Assembly: GCA_937146805.1 (NCBI GenBank)
Contig: CAKZRR010000020.1
Span: 1-55,577, forward strand
Length of the DNA stretch: 55,577 nt
Reading direction: 5' to 3'
Origin: an uncultured Owenweeksia sp.
GTDB taxonomy: Bacteria > Bacteroidota > Bacteroidia > Flavobacteriales > Schleiferiaceae
The stretch's first letter is position 1, and each line of letters starts with the position of its first letter. A program made the position numbers and the translations under genes. Below the pieces are notes generated by a model. That model made no database searches. It worked only from the letters and a program-made list of their open reading frames with translations, and was not told the origin of the DNA. Below, in pieces: positions 24,277 through 32,798 of the stretch.

Positions 24277-24351
24277 TCGGGGCGGCAGGATTCGAACCTG
24301 CGACCTCCGCGTCCCAAACGCGGCGCGATAACCGGGCTACGCTACGCCCCG
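24277..24351 (-). tRNA. tRNA-Pro (UGG)
   Basis: Read on the minus strand the acceptor is CGGGGCG paired with CGCCCCG, with discriminator A. The anticodon stem CCGCG/CGCGG encloses TTTGGGA (anticodon TGG) and the T arm is GCAGG-TTCGAAT-CCTGC. CCA is not encoded. Confidence 0.95.
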
Positions 24352-24400
24352 ATAAAAATTATCGGCTTTACAATCAAACACAAGGTTTGACCCGGTACTG

Positions 24401-24482
24401 CGGAGAGACAGGGATTCGAACCCTGGCATCGTTACCGATGACAGATTAGCAATCTGCTCCATTACCACTCTGGCACCTCTCC
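24401..24482 (-). tRNA. tRNA-Ser (GCU)
   Basis: Minus-strand reading begins GGAGAGGTGCCAGAGTGG. The anticodon stem CAGAT/ATCTG encloses TGCTA (anticodon GCT), followed by a serine-type variable arm (CATCG/CGATG) and T arm CAGGG-TTCGAAT-CCCTG. Co-oriented with tRNA-Pro 49 bases away. Confidence 0.95.
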
Positions 24483-24726
24483 TAATAATTTCAGTAAATT
24501 ATCGTTCCCAATTCTCTAATTGAGGGGTGCAAATTTAGCCATTACGCTTAATCCTGCAAGCTCCTTTTACAATATTTTGAAGTCTATTTTTAACCTGCTG
24601 GTTTGTAGGTTTTTAAATATTTATTTGAAGGCTCTATCCAATTATGTAAAAGAGGTAGATAAATATTTGGTGAAGCTCGATTCCCTAAAAATACTTTAGC
24701 ACCTTTGGCCACCTATTTTTACTATC

Positions 24727-26511
24727 ATGAAATTACCTTTAAGCTATTATCAGGCTAATTACGACCACCTAAAGCAGTTGCTTAGTGATTTTCAAAAGAG
24801 GGATCGATTGTTTTCTATTGGTCGTTTTGTGGTGGTATTAACCGCGGCTTTTTGTGGATATAAAGTGGTGCAAAATGCCTTAGCGCTTTGGGTGCTGCTA
24901 TTGAGCATTTCATTATTGGTATTTGTTGTTTTAATTTTTGTGCATGTTGGCCTTCGTAAAAAGAAAAGGCAAAAACAGTACTTATTGCGAGTTAATGAGA
25001 ATGAGTTACGCTATTTAAAAGGCGATTTAGCACCATTTGCAGCAGGTGATACTTACCGTGATTCCCAACACCTTTTTTCGCACGACTTAGATTTGTTTGG
25101 GGAGTTTTCTTTGTTTCAGCATATAAATAGAACGAGTACGGCAGCGGGAGAGAAACATTTGGCGGAGGAATTAATGGAACCTGCAATTGACAAAATTAAT
25201 GAGAAGCAACAAGCAATTAGAGAGTTGACAGGTAAGTTGGATTGGCGGCAACAGTTTGGGGCTGCTGGTATGGCGGTAGAAGAAAATCAATCGATAAGGG
25301 TCATGTTGGAAATTTGGTTGGCCTCTAAGGCAAAGCCTAGCTTGTTTAGCAATAAGTGGTTTTTGTACGCTTTGGTAGGTGTTGTGGTTATATTGCTGTT
25401 CAATTTTCTGCGTGTTACCTCTTTGCAAAATTTCAATATCCTAACCTACGCTTTAGGTTTCAATTTATTGCTGGTTTTCAGCCAGTTTAAGGCCATTAAA
25501 AAGGAATACGATATGCTGAACAAGGTTAGTAGGGTGTTGGCTAAATATGCCGATTTGCTGATCTTGATTGAGCAAGAGGACTGGCAGAGTGCGGAGCTAA
25601 AAGGCTTGAAGCGTAAGTTGGAAAATAACAACGAAAAGGCGGCTACGGCATTGGGGAAGCTGGCTAAGCTTTTAGACGGTTTTGACCAGATGAATAACGC
25701 CATTGCGGTGGTACTTAGTAATGGTTTTGCTCACTATCATTTGCATGTTTTAAGACAGCTTTTTACATGGAAGCAACAACATGGCGTGCACATTAATACT
25801 TGGATAGAGGTGCTGGCACAGTTTGATAGCTATCATTCGGTGGCTAACTTTAGCTTTAATCATCCCGAGTTTAGTTATCCCACGGTAAGTGAAAAACCCG
25901 TACTGCAAGTAACCGAGCTGGGGCACCCTTTATTGGCGCCTGATAAGTGTGTGGTGAATGATATTGACTTTAACAGTTTTAATTTTAGCGTATTAACCGG
26001 GAGTAATATGTCTGGTAAAAGTACTTTTTTACGTTCGTTGGGGGCAAATTTGGTACTGGCCAAAATGGGGGCACCAGTATGCGCTAACAATTTTGTTTTT
26101 TACCCTTATAGATTGTTGAGCAGTATGAAACTGGCAGATTCCCTTAATCGCGAAGAATCATATTTTAAAGCCGAGGTGCTGCGCTTAAGAGCCATTAAAG
26201 AAATTTTAGAAACGGACGAGCCTTGCCTGCTATTGCTGGATGAAATTTTAAGAGGTACCAACTCCGATGACAAGCGAAAAGGAACACGACTATTTATGGA
26301 AAAAGTAGCGCAGTACAGTAGTATTGGGGTGGTAGCTACCCATGATATTGACATTGCTGAGCTGGCAAAAGTTCAACCTAAAGTATTTAAAGCCATGTAC
26401 TTTGAATCTAAAGTGCAGGGAGGAGAGTTACTGTTTGATTACCAATTGCGCCAGGGTGTTTGTACTACACCCAATGCTACCGAGCTAATGCGAAACAACG
26501 GAATTATTTAG
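24727..26511 (+). CDS. Membrane-associated MutS-like ATPase
   Basis: A 594-residue protein. The C-terminal third is a MutS domain V ATPase with Walker A GSNMSGKST (425-433), Walker B LLLLDEILRGT and the dimer-interface signature THDIDIAELA. The mismatch-binding and connector domains of MutS are absent. Instead, the N-terminal region has two hydrophobic segments (about 30-47 and 55-75), and two more lie at about 211-227 and 236-252. This form is common in Bacteroidota and is unlikely to do classical mismatch repair. The two neighbouring genes converge and overlap by 8 bases. Confidence 0.88.
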   Translation: MKLPLSYYQANYDHLKQLLSDFQKRDRLFSIGRFVVVLTAAFCGYKVVQNALALWVLLLSISLLVFVVLIFVHVGLRKKKRQKQYLLRVNENELRYLKGDLAPFAAGDTYRDSQHLFSHDLDLFGEFSLFQHINRTSTAAGEKHLAEELMEPAIDKINEKQQAIRELTGKLDWRQQFGAAGMAVEENQSIRVMLEIWLASKAKPSLFSNKWFLYALVGVVVILLFNFLRVTSLQNFNILTYALGFNLLLVFSQFKAIKKEYDMLNKVSRVLAKYADLLILIEQEDWQSAELKGLKRKLENNNEKAATALGKLAKLLDGFDQMNNAIAVVLSNGFAHYHLHVLRQLFTWKQQHGVHINTWIEVLAQFDSYHSVANFSFNHPEFSYPTVSEKPVLQVTELGHPLLAPDKCVVNDIDFNSFNFSVLTGSNMSGKSTFLRSLGANLVLAKMGAPVCANNFVFYPYRLLSSMKLADSLNREESYFKAEVLRLRAIKEILETDEPCLLLLDEILRGTNSDDKRKGTRLFMEKVAQYSSIGVVATHDIDIAELAKVQPKVFKAMYFESKVQGGELLFDYQLRQGVCTTPNATELMRNNGII

Positions 26512-27739
26512 CTAAACTATCCGCTGCAGACTTTCCCGAAAGGTAACCGCTGGTCCAAGCATGTTGAAAGTTAAAACCACCCGTAACTCCATCTACGTTA
26601 AGCACTTCGCCTGCAAAATAAAGGCCTTCTGTTTTTTTGCATTCAAAAGTTTGAAGGTGTACCTCATTTAAGTCCACTCCACCACAGGTTACAAATTCTT
26701 CTTTAAAGGTAGTTTTGCCGTTTACCTTAAAGGGATGTCGCACCAGCATTTCAACCAATTTATTAAGGTTCTTCTTCGAAATATCTACAAATCGTTGTTC
26801 TTCTATAATACCTGCTTCATTTGCAATACGTTCCCAAAGGCGGCTTGGTATTGCAAACAAAGCCTGCTTTTTCACTAATTTTTTAGGATGTTGTTTTTTA
26901 AACTCCTCAAGGGCACCTTTTACAGCCTCTTCGGTTTCTCTACACCAGTTTATTAGTATTGGAAACTGGTAACTCCTCAAGTGTAAATCAATGGCTGCCC
27001 AAGCTGATAATTTTATCACGGCAGGAGCGCTAAAGCCCCAGTGTGTAATTAACAGTGGTCCATCTTGTTTCCATTTGGTACCCGGAATTTGCACCCAAGC
27101 ATTGGGCACCGAAAGTCCCATTAAATCTTTATAATCTGAATCAGGTACTTTAAAGGTAAACAGCGAAGGGATGGGTTGGCTAATGTTTACACCCAGCTTC
27201 GAAATCCATTGGTAAGCCGCACTTTTTGGATGCCCTCCACTACAAATAATTATTTTTTGGCTTTGTAGGCTTTCGCCTGATGTAAGTTTTACTAAAAAGT
27301 TAGTTCCGTTGTTAGTTACAGCCGCCACTTCCGATTGTAATTTAAGCTGCACATCATTTTTGCTAGCCTCGTCCATTAAGCAGCTAATAATACTTTGCGA
27401 ACTATCTGATTTAGGAAACACCCTTCCATCCGCTTCCACCTTTAAAGGCACTTTTCGGTTTTCAAACCATTTACGTGTTTCTTTACAGCCAAACTTTTCA
27501 AAACCTTTACGCAAACTTTTACCGCCACGGGGGTAATGTTGTATCAATTCCGAAGCATAGTCACAGTGATGAGTAACATTGCATCTGCCACCACCACTTA
27601 CTTTAACTTTGCTAAGCAGTTTGTTTGTTTTTTCAAGTAATAGCACCTGATTTTCACCTGATTTACTCGCTTCAATAGCTGCAAAAAAACCAGCAGCGCC
27701 ACCGCCTACAACAATTACATCCCAAATTTTAGTGGCCAT
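26504..27739 (-). CDS. HI0933/BaiN-family FAD-dependent oxidoreductase
   Basis: A 411-residue flavoprotein: Rossmann motif VVGGGAAGFFAAIEAS (about 10-25), the hallmark SGGGRCNVT (about 48-56), and FAGEVLNVDGVTGGFNFQHA near the C-terminus, the conserved second FAD-contacting block. Family members are cytoplasmic and include BaiN; their substrates are mostly unknown. The assignment of the family is clear, the reaction is not. Confidence 0.9.
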   Translation of the reverse strand: MATKIWDVIVVGGGAAGFFAAIEASKSGENQVLLLEKTNKLLSKVKVSGGGRCNVTHHCDYASELIQHYPRGGKSLRKGFEKFGCKETRKWFENRKVPLKVEADGRVFPKSDSSQSIISCLMDEASKNDVQLKLQSEVAAVTNNGTNFLVKLTSGESLQSQKIIICSGGHPKSAAYQWISKLGVNISQPIPSLFTFKVPDSDYKDLMGLSVPNAWVQIPGTKWKQDGPLLITHWGFSAPAVIKLSAWAAIDLHLRSYQFPILINWCRETEEAVKGALEEFKKQHPKKLVKKQALFAIPSRLWERIANEAGIIEEQRFVDISKKNLNKLVEMLVRHPFKVNGKTTFKEEFVTCGGVDLNEVHLQTFECKKTEGLYFAGEVLNVDGVTGGFNFQHAWTSGYLSGKSAADSLAK

Positions 27740-27795
27740 ATAGTATCAGTTAAAAGGTTTGGTATTGGTAAAAAAAACAACATCCGATCACAGCC

Positions 27796-28635
27796 TTAGT
27801 TGGAGGTTTTACTATGAGTTGTTTTCGGTGCCCTTTCGTATACCCATATAGTTTTTGTCTTTTGGTAATAATTATCAGTTAGGCTTTTATACTCATTTAA
27901 CTCTTCCGAAATCAGGTTGTTCTTATAAGTAATGAAAGTAGTATTTATGAAGTCATCCACTTTTTTGAAAACAACTTTCTTTTTATAACCACGAGAATTA
28001 TACTCAATACTTGTTTCTTCAATTTTTTGTTTTCCTACATACTTCAAGCTCGAAACTAGTTTTCCATTGCTAAAATTTTGCTTTAACCAGCCTGAAATAT
28101 TCCCTTCTTGGTCAAAACTTTGTATTTCGCAGCAGATGTATTTACCACACCATGAGTATTTGAATTTGTCTAAAAGTGTAGAATCTCTATAGCGTTCTTT
28201 ATAGAGGTTTCTACCAAGCGAGTCATTGGTGTAAACTGATTTGTAGACTGACCCATTTTCAAGATACTCGTAATCTATTTCTCGATTACTTTGTCTGTCC
28301 AATTCTTTCTTAAACACCACTTTTAGTGAATCAGGTTTAGCTCCTTCTTTTATTTCGATTATTATATTTTCATCGTTATAGGTGTACTGCTCAATTGAAG
28401 AAAGGTATTCATCATAATAAAATCTCGACTCTGTAAGGTAACCCATTATGTCATAGGAAAAATTACCTCGTAATGTTTTGTGCCCCAAAGAATCAATATC
28501 ATAAGCTGAGGCATATCTCACCTTATTTTTGACCAAGTTCTCTCTATCTCTTTTAACTATATCTATTTCCGAGTCTATTGATATGCAGGAGCTTAATTGA
28601 AACAATATGGGTAGAATGAACTTCATCATTTTCAT
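27796..28635 (-). CDS. Lipoprotein with YD-repeat-like antiparallel strands
   Basis: About 279 residues from the ATG at 28635, which starts a proper lipoprotein signal (FILPILFQLSSC); an in-frame ATG 39 bases further out gives a poor leader. The body has repeated short units of the type DSLGxxxYKERYRD and EYNSRGYKKKV, similar to the RHS/YD-like repeats found in many Bacteroidota lipoproteins, but without an RHS core. Function unknown. It stands alone, AT-rich, between a flavoprotein gene and an IS remnant. Confidence 0.65.
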   Translation of the reverse strand: MKMMKFILPILFQLSSCISIDSEIDIVKRDRENLVKNKVRYASAYDIDSLGHKTLRGNFSYDIMGYLTESRFYYDEYLSSIEQYTYNDENIIIEIKEGAKPDSLKVVFKKELDRQSNREIDYEYLENGSVYKSVYTNDSLGRNLYKERYRDSTLLDKFKYSWCGKYICCEIQSFDQEGNISGWLKQNFSNGKLVSSLKYVGKQKIEETSIEYNSRGYKKKVVFKKVDDFINTTFITYKNNLISEELNEYKSLTDNYYQKTKTIWVYERAPKTTHSKTSN

Positions 28636-28783
28636 AAAATCAATGGAAAAATATATACAGCAAAAATCAAACAAAAATAGGGACTAACCATTAAGTCATT
28701 TAGGTACTTATAAAAATGACTTTAAACAAAAATAGTGCACCCATTTAGGGTATACCGCCAAGTTTACAAGTGCTTGGGTTAAT

Positions 28784-29175
28784 CTAGTTTTTGGGGAAAA
28801 CAAAGCGCTGATTTTGAGCTTGCCTTCTAATAGCGCTTACAATTACGTTGTCTAAAGCGTTTTCTTGAGACGAAGCCTTTTTCTTTTCAGCAACAAAGGT
28901 GATTCGTTGTTGGTTTAAGCTTTTGATACTCTTTTTAATAAAGGCTCGTTCGTTTTGCTTTTGTGTAATGTATTGTTGTTTTACGTTGGGCATTTACGGC
29001 AGACTAAACACCCGCTGTACGCCCACTACAAGCTATATTTTTTGGAGAGTTCTCTACTAACGGTACTTCTATGTACATTTAATAATCTCGCTATGGCTGA
29101 TTGGCTATGCCCCCCTTTTAACAATGCTTCAATTTGATACCTTTGAGCTAGGCTAAGCTGTTTGAATTTTTGCAT
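28784..29175 (-). pseudogene. Decayed IS30-family transposase
   Basis: On the minus strand the ATG at 29175 gives 49 residues (QLSLAQRYQIEALLKGG, then HSQSAIARLLNVHRSTVSRE) that match the N-terminal helix-turn-helix of IS30 transposases, ending at an early TAG (29026-29028). Past this, pieces continue in other frames (for example AQRKTT and YTKAKR in one frame; QYITQKQNERAF to 28784 in another), and the DDE catalytic domain is missing. It is a truncated, multiply frameshifted remnant. Confidence 0.8.
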
Positions 29176-29201
29176 AGTAACACGAATTTAGGCTCTTGCC
29201 C

Positions 29202-29268
29202 AAAACCTAGTTGATCTAATTCAACTAGGTTTTTATGCGTGTTGCAGTTATGACTTGAACTTACAAAA
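29202..29268 (+). repeat. Hairpin plus IS30-end-like repeat, copy 3
   Basis: A 13-bp hairpin (29202-29214 with 29221-29233) is followed by the 38-base repeat at 29231-29268, reading CGTGTTGCAGTTATGACTTG in its middle. It lies directly upstream of the IS30 transposase remnant, where the left end of that element should be. Related copies at 16158 and 24051. Confidence 0.65.
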
Positions 29269-29281
29269 CATCAATAAGTAG

Positions 29282-29860
29282 ATGGATTACGAAAAGTTTA
29301 TTATTGACAAGTTTAGCCACTTTTGTTTAACAGACGAAGAACTGAAAGCTATTCTTGGAATAATCCATTCTTATAGCTTAAAAAGAAATCAATTGTTCTT
29401 AGAATCTGGTAACAAATCTGAAAATGTAGGTTTACTATTGGATGGTTTACTTTATTCATTCTCGATGGATGAGAATGGGGAGGAAAACATTCATGATTTT
29501 TTTTATAGCCCAAATCAATTCATTGTATTCAATTATGAAGACTATTTAATGGAGCAGTCTTCAAAATTATCTATCCGTTGCTTTCAAGAATCCACCATGC
29601 TTGTTTTTTCCATGGAAAATGCCAACGCATTGTTTGAGAAATTTCCACGTTTTTATCAATTTCAAACAAGCATTATGCAACAGCACTTTGTGCAAGCTTT
29701 GCAAAGAAATTCCATCCTTCAAGCTAAAAACGCTATGGACAAGATTAAAGCAGCACAATGGCGAGCTCCCGAAATTTTTCGTCTCTTCCCATTCAGCTAT
29801 GTTGCCTCCTACTTAGGAATGCATCGAAATACCTTTAAAAGAGCCTTGAAGGAAATTTAA
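29282..29860 (+). CDS. Crp/Fnr-family regulator (cNMP-binding domain)
   Basis: A 192-residue protein: the N-terminal ~130 residues form a cNMP-binding beta-roll (SGNKSENVGLLLDGLLYSF), followed by a helical dimerisation segment and a short C-terminal HTH region with SYVASYLGMHRNTFKRALK. This short form is common in Bacteroidota and usually regulates a neighbouring gene. Here the esterase gene at 29938 lies 77 bases downstream on the same strand, a likely target. Confidence 0.85.
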   Translation: MDYEKFIIDKFSHFCLTDEELKAILGIIHSYSLKRNQLFLESGNKSENVGLLLDGLLYSFSMDENGEENIHDFFYSPNQFIVFNYEDYLMEQSSKLSIRCFQESTMLVFSMENANALFEKFPRFYQFQTSIMQQHFVQALQRNSILQAKNAMDKIKAAQWRAPEIFRLFPFSYVASYLGMHRNTFKRALKEI

Positions 29861-29937
29861 AAATGCACAAAATGGTGCACGGTAGAGGCTTAACTGAGAA
29901 ATAAATTTGCTTAATCATTAAACAAATTTAAAACCTC

Positions 29938-30882
29938 ATGAATACAAAATCATTAGTACGCGAAGAGCTTATTCCTTTTCTAGATTTCTATCCCAATTTA
30001 GATCTAACCAACAATCTTGATTCCCTTAAAAAGTCCTTTAATGAGCAGTACGCAAGTGCAGAAAAAATAGATGTACCTGGTGTTTCTTTTTTAGCAAAAA
30101 AAATTGAGAATCCGGTTGATGGGTTTGAAATTAGGATTCTCATTTACCAATCTCTTAAAGAAGGAGATAATAAACCAGCTATACTCCATACTCATGGTGG
30201 TGGATATGTTTTAGGAACACCCGATATGAATGATGCGCGAAACAAAATACTGGCAAAAGAATTGGATGCCGTAGTTGTTTCTGTCGATTATCGTTTGGCT
30301 CCAGATGCTCAATATCCTTTGCCGCAAGAAGACAGTTATACTGCTCTTAAATGGCTATGGAAAAATGCGGGTATGTTAAAGGTTGATCCAAACAGAATAG
30401 GAATTCTTGGTGAGAGCGCAGGTGGTGGAATGAGTGCCGCGGTAGCCTTAATGGCCAGAGACCGCAAAGAAATTCCATTGAAACATCAGTTTTTAATTTA
30501 CCCAATGCTGGATGATAGAGCAACTTTAGAAAAAGACGAATATCCCTATTCCGGAGAATTTGTTTGGACACGTAAAAACAACTATAACGGGTGGAAGCAC
30601 ATGCTGGGTATGGAACCAGGTAGCGAAGAAGTTCCTTATCATGCCGCAGCAGGCAGAGTGGAAGATGTAGCTGGGCTTGCTCCCGCTTGGATTGGTGTTG
30701 GTGATTTAGACTTATTTTTAAGTGAAGATATGGCTTTCGCCAAAAAGCTAATGCAAGGAGGTATCCCCACAGAGCTACATGTATTTCCTGGTTGTTATCA
30801 TGGGTTTGACACACTTCCTGATACCTCAATCGGAAAAAGGCTTGAGGAAATTCTTTTAAATGCAATGAAGGAAGCTTTGTAA
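29938..30882 (+). CDS. HSL-family alpha/beta hydrolase (esterase)
   Basis: A 314-residue cytoplasmic protein with no signal peptide. It shows the hormone-sensitive-lipase signature: HGGGY (86-90) for the oxyanion hole, GES160AGG for the nucleophile, and later GDLDLF (Asp) and YHGFD (His). It probably hydrolyses short-chain esters. The Crp-type regulator directly upstream suggests induced expression. Confidence 0.9.
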   Translation: MNTKSLVREELIPFLDFYPNLDLTNNLDSLKKSFNEQYASAEKIDVPGVSFLAKKIENPVDGFEIRILIYQSLKEGDNKPAILHTHGGGYVLGTPDMNDARNKILAKELDAVVVSVDYRLAPDAQYPLPQEDSYTALKWLWKNAGMLKVDPNRIGILGESAGGGMSAAVALMARDRKEIPLKHQFLIYPMLDDRATLEKDEYPYSGEFVWTRKNNYNGWKHMLGMEPGSEEVPYHAAAGRVEDVAGLAPAWIGVGDLDLFLSEDMAFAKKLMQGGIPTELHVFPGCYHGFDTLPDTSIGKRLEEILLNAMKEAL

Positions 30883-30950
30883 AAGAGTGTGACAGTTAGC
30901 TTGAAAAAAAATGCTACTTATTATGTCAATTTCTTGAAAAACGCTTAACT

Positions 30951-30979
30951 GCAATGAAGCTTATTATAAGCTTCATTGC
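30951..30979. terminator. Hairpin after the esterase gene
   Basis: A perfect 13-bp stem GCAATGAAGCTTA / TAAGCTTCATTGC with a 3-base loop. No T run follows, so it is at best a weak or factor-aided terminator. Confidence 0.45.
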
Positions 30980-31179
30980 CTTCGACCAAAACCCTCCATT
31001 TAAAATTTAGCTAGCCGCAAAGCTCCTGTTTGTAAATAGCTACTCCCTTGTAGCTAAAACGTAACGTAAGCCCCTAAAAACAGAATCTTTTAAAAATACA
31101 ATTTTAAGTTTCTGAGCTCTACACCAACCACCCCTTAAACTTTTATTCCCACCTTTGTGGCCTCAAAATTTAAAAATCT

Positions 31180-31434
31180 ATGGCCCTTACCAATAACGAT
31201 GTTCTCAAAAAAATTAGAGTAGCCCTGCAACTCCGTGATGATGATATTGTAGAAATATTGAAATTGGTAGATTTCAGAATCTCTAAAAGTGAGCTGGGTA
31301 GCTTTTTTAGAAGTGAAAACCACCCCAAATACCGTGAGCTGCAAGATCAAATTTTGCGCAACTTTTTAAACGGATTGGTAATTTACAAGCGTGGGCCTAT
31401 GCCCAAAGGTACTCCGCCTAAAAAGGATGTTTAA
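31180..31434 (+). CDS. Short DUF1456 (YehS-like) protein
   Basis: An 84-residue protein. NNDVLKKIRVALQLRDDDIVEILKL and SKSELGSFFRSENHPKYRE match one unit of the DUF1456 family, whose E. coli member YehS has two units in about 155 residues. This one has a single unit and a Lys/Pro-rich tail, so it is a half-length version, perhaps acting as a dimer. Function unknown. It converges with the DbpA-like helicase gene, overlapping by 4 bases. Confidence 0.75.
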   Translation: MALTNNDVLKKIRVALQLRDDDIVEILKLVDFRISKSELGSFFRSENHPKYRELQDQILRNFLNGLVIYKRGPMPKGTPPKKDV

Positions 31435-32741
31435 ATTAGGCGTACGCGTACCTTTTTCTTTTTTAACCGGGAGTTATTAGTAGCTTTTACCAATGCGGCT
31501 ACCTGCGTTGCTTTTACCCCTACAAAGGCACAATCTTGCTTTAGTTCTATCAAACCCAACTCTTCCATTTGTAAGCCTCCTTGCTTTAAAAACAAGCCAG
31601 CAATATCTCCTTTGGATATTTTGTCTTTACGCCCTCCCGATACCAAAACCGTTTGCCATACAGGCAAGGGCGGTAAAGGAGCCTCATGAAGTTTTGCCTC
31701 CGTCAGGTTTTGCATAAAATCGGGCAGATACTCCCCTTTTGCTTGCAGTACATAGGCAAAACCATTGCTATGCATTCGTGCCGTGCGGCCGTTTCTATGC
31801 GTAAATTCATGCTCTTTGGGCGGCAGTTGAAAATGCACCACAAATTGCAGTTCGGGTACATCAATACCCCGTGCGGCCAAATCAGTTGCTATTAGTAATC
31901 GCTGGCTACCATTCCTAAACTTCAACAATGCGCGTTCTCTATCCTGCTGCTCCATGCCTCCATGAAAACACACATGACCAATACTATTGGCCTTTAAAAA
32001 ATCGCTTACATCATCTATAGTTTCTCTAAAATTACAGAATACAATTCCCAGCTTATCGCCCTGCATACAAAGTAGTTGCAATAAGGCATCCAGCTTGGCC
32101 TCTTCGGCACAATTCACTTGTCTAAGCTCTAATTGTTCTGTTTTTTCACTTAAAAAATTCAACCGAAAAGGTTTACTAAGTCCCACAAAGGCTGGCACTT
32201 TTAATTTTTGCGTAGCCGATGTAAGCACTCTTCTTTTAAGTTGCGGCAAAGCAGAAATTATTTCGCTCATATCATCTGCAAAACCTACTTCCAATGATTT
32301 ATCAAACTCATCCAACACCAAAGTTTGCAAATAACTGGTGCTAAAAGTACCGCGCCTAATATGATCGGCTACTCGCCCTGGGGTGCCAATTAATATGGCG
32401 GGCTTGTGTTCTAATTCGGTTCTATCTTTTGAGGAAGATCGTCCGCCATACACGGCATTGGTTTTAAAACCGCTGCCCATTTGGCGGCATACCTGCTCAA
32501 TTTGCATGGCTAACTCCCGCGAAGGCACCAAAATGAGTAACTGTACCTCTCCTACGGTTCTATCTAAAACGGATAATAAAGGTAGTAAAAAGGCCAATGT
32601 TTTGCCCGTGCCTGTTGGCGAAAGTAATTGCACCTCTAGGTGGTTGGCTATGGCATCCGCCATTTCCATTTGCATGGGATTAAGAGATGCAATGCCTAAT
32701 TTTTTAAGAATTTCGTTTTGATCTTTTACCGCTCCTATCAT
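31431..32741 (-). CDS. DbpA-like DEAD-box RNA helicase
   Basis: A 436-residue helicase with SPTGTGKT (41-48), PSRELAMQ, TPGR, SAT, ATDLAARGIDVP and HRNGRTARM. Motif II reads DEFD instead of DEAD. The C-terminal ~70 residues (GRKDKISKGDIAGLF to the end) match the DbpA RNA-binding domain that recognises the 23S rRNA hairpin 92 region, which points to large-subunit assembly. Its other motifs are normal, so activity is expected. Confidence 0.88.
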   Translation of the reverse strand: MIGAVKDQNEILKKLGIASLNPMQMEMADAIANHLEVQLLSPTGTGKTLAFLLPLLSVLDRTVGEVQLLILVPSRELAMQIEQVCRQMGSGFKTNAVYGGRSSSKDRTELEHKPAILIGTPGRVADHIRRGTFSTSYLQTLVLDEFDKSLEVGFADDMSEIISALPQLKRRVLTSATQKLKVPAFVGLSKPFRLNFLSEKTEQLELRQVNCAEEAKLDALLQLLCMQGDKLGIVFCNFRETIDDVSDFLKANSIGHVCFHGGMEQQDRERALLKFRNGSQRLLIATDLAARGIDVPELQFVVHFQLPPKEHEFTHRNGRTARMHSNGFAYVLQAKGEYLPDFMQNLTEAKLHEAPLPPLPVWQTVLVSGGRKDKISKGDIAGLFLKQGGLQMEELGLIELKQDCAFVGVKATQVAALVKATNNSRLKKKKVRVRLI

Positions 32742-32798
32742 GCGGCAAAGCTACGGGCATTAATGAATAATTCTGGTAAAGCTGTAAAAGCTTTTTAT

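Noticed and set aside
24727-26511. Canonical mutS
   Set aside because: The mismatch-recognition domain is absent and membrane segments are present, so the name mutS would mislead.
30347-30865. 172-residue minus-strand open frame
   Set aside because: Lies fully inside the HSL esterase gene on the other strand and has no coding character; a shadow frame.
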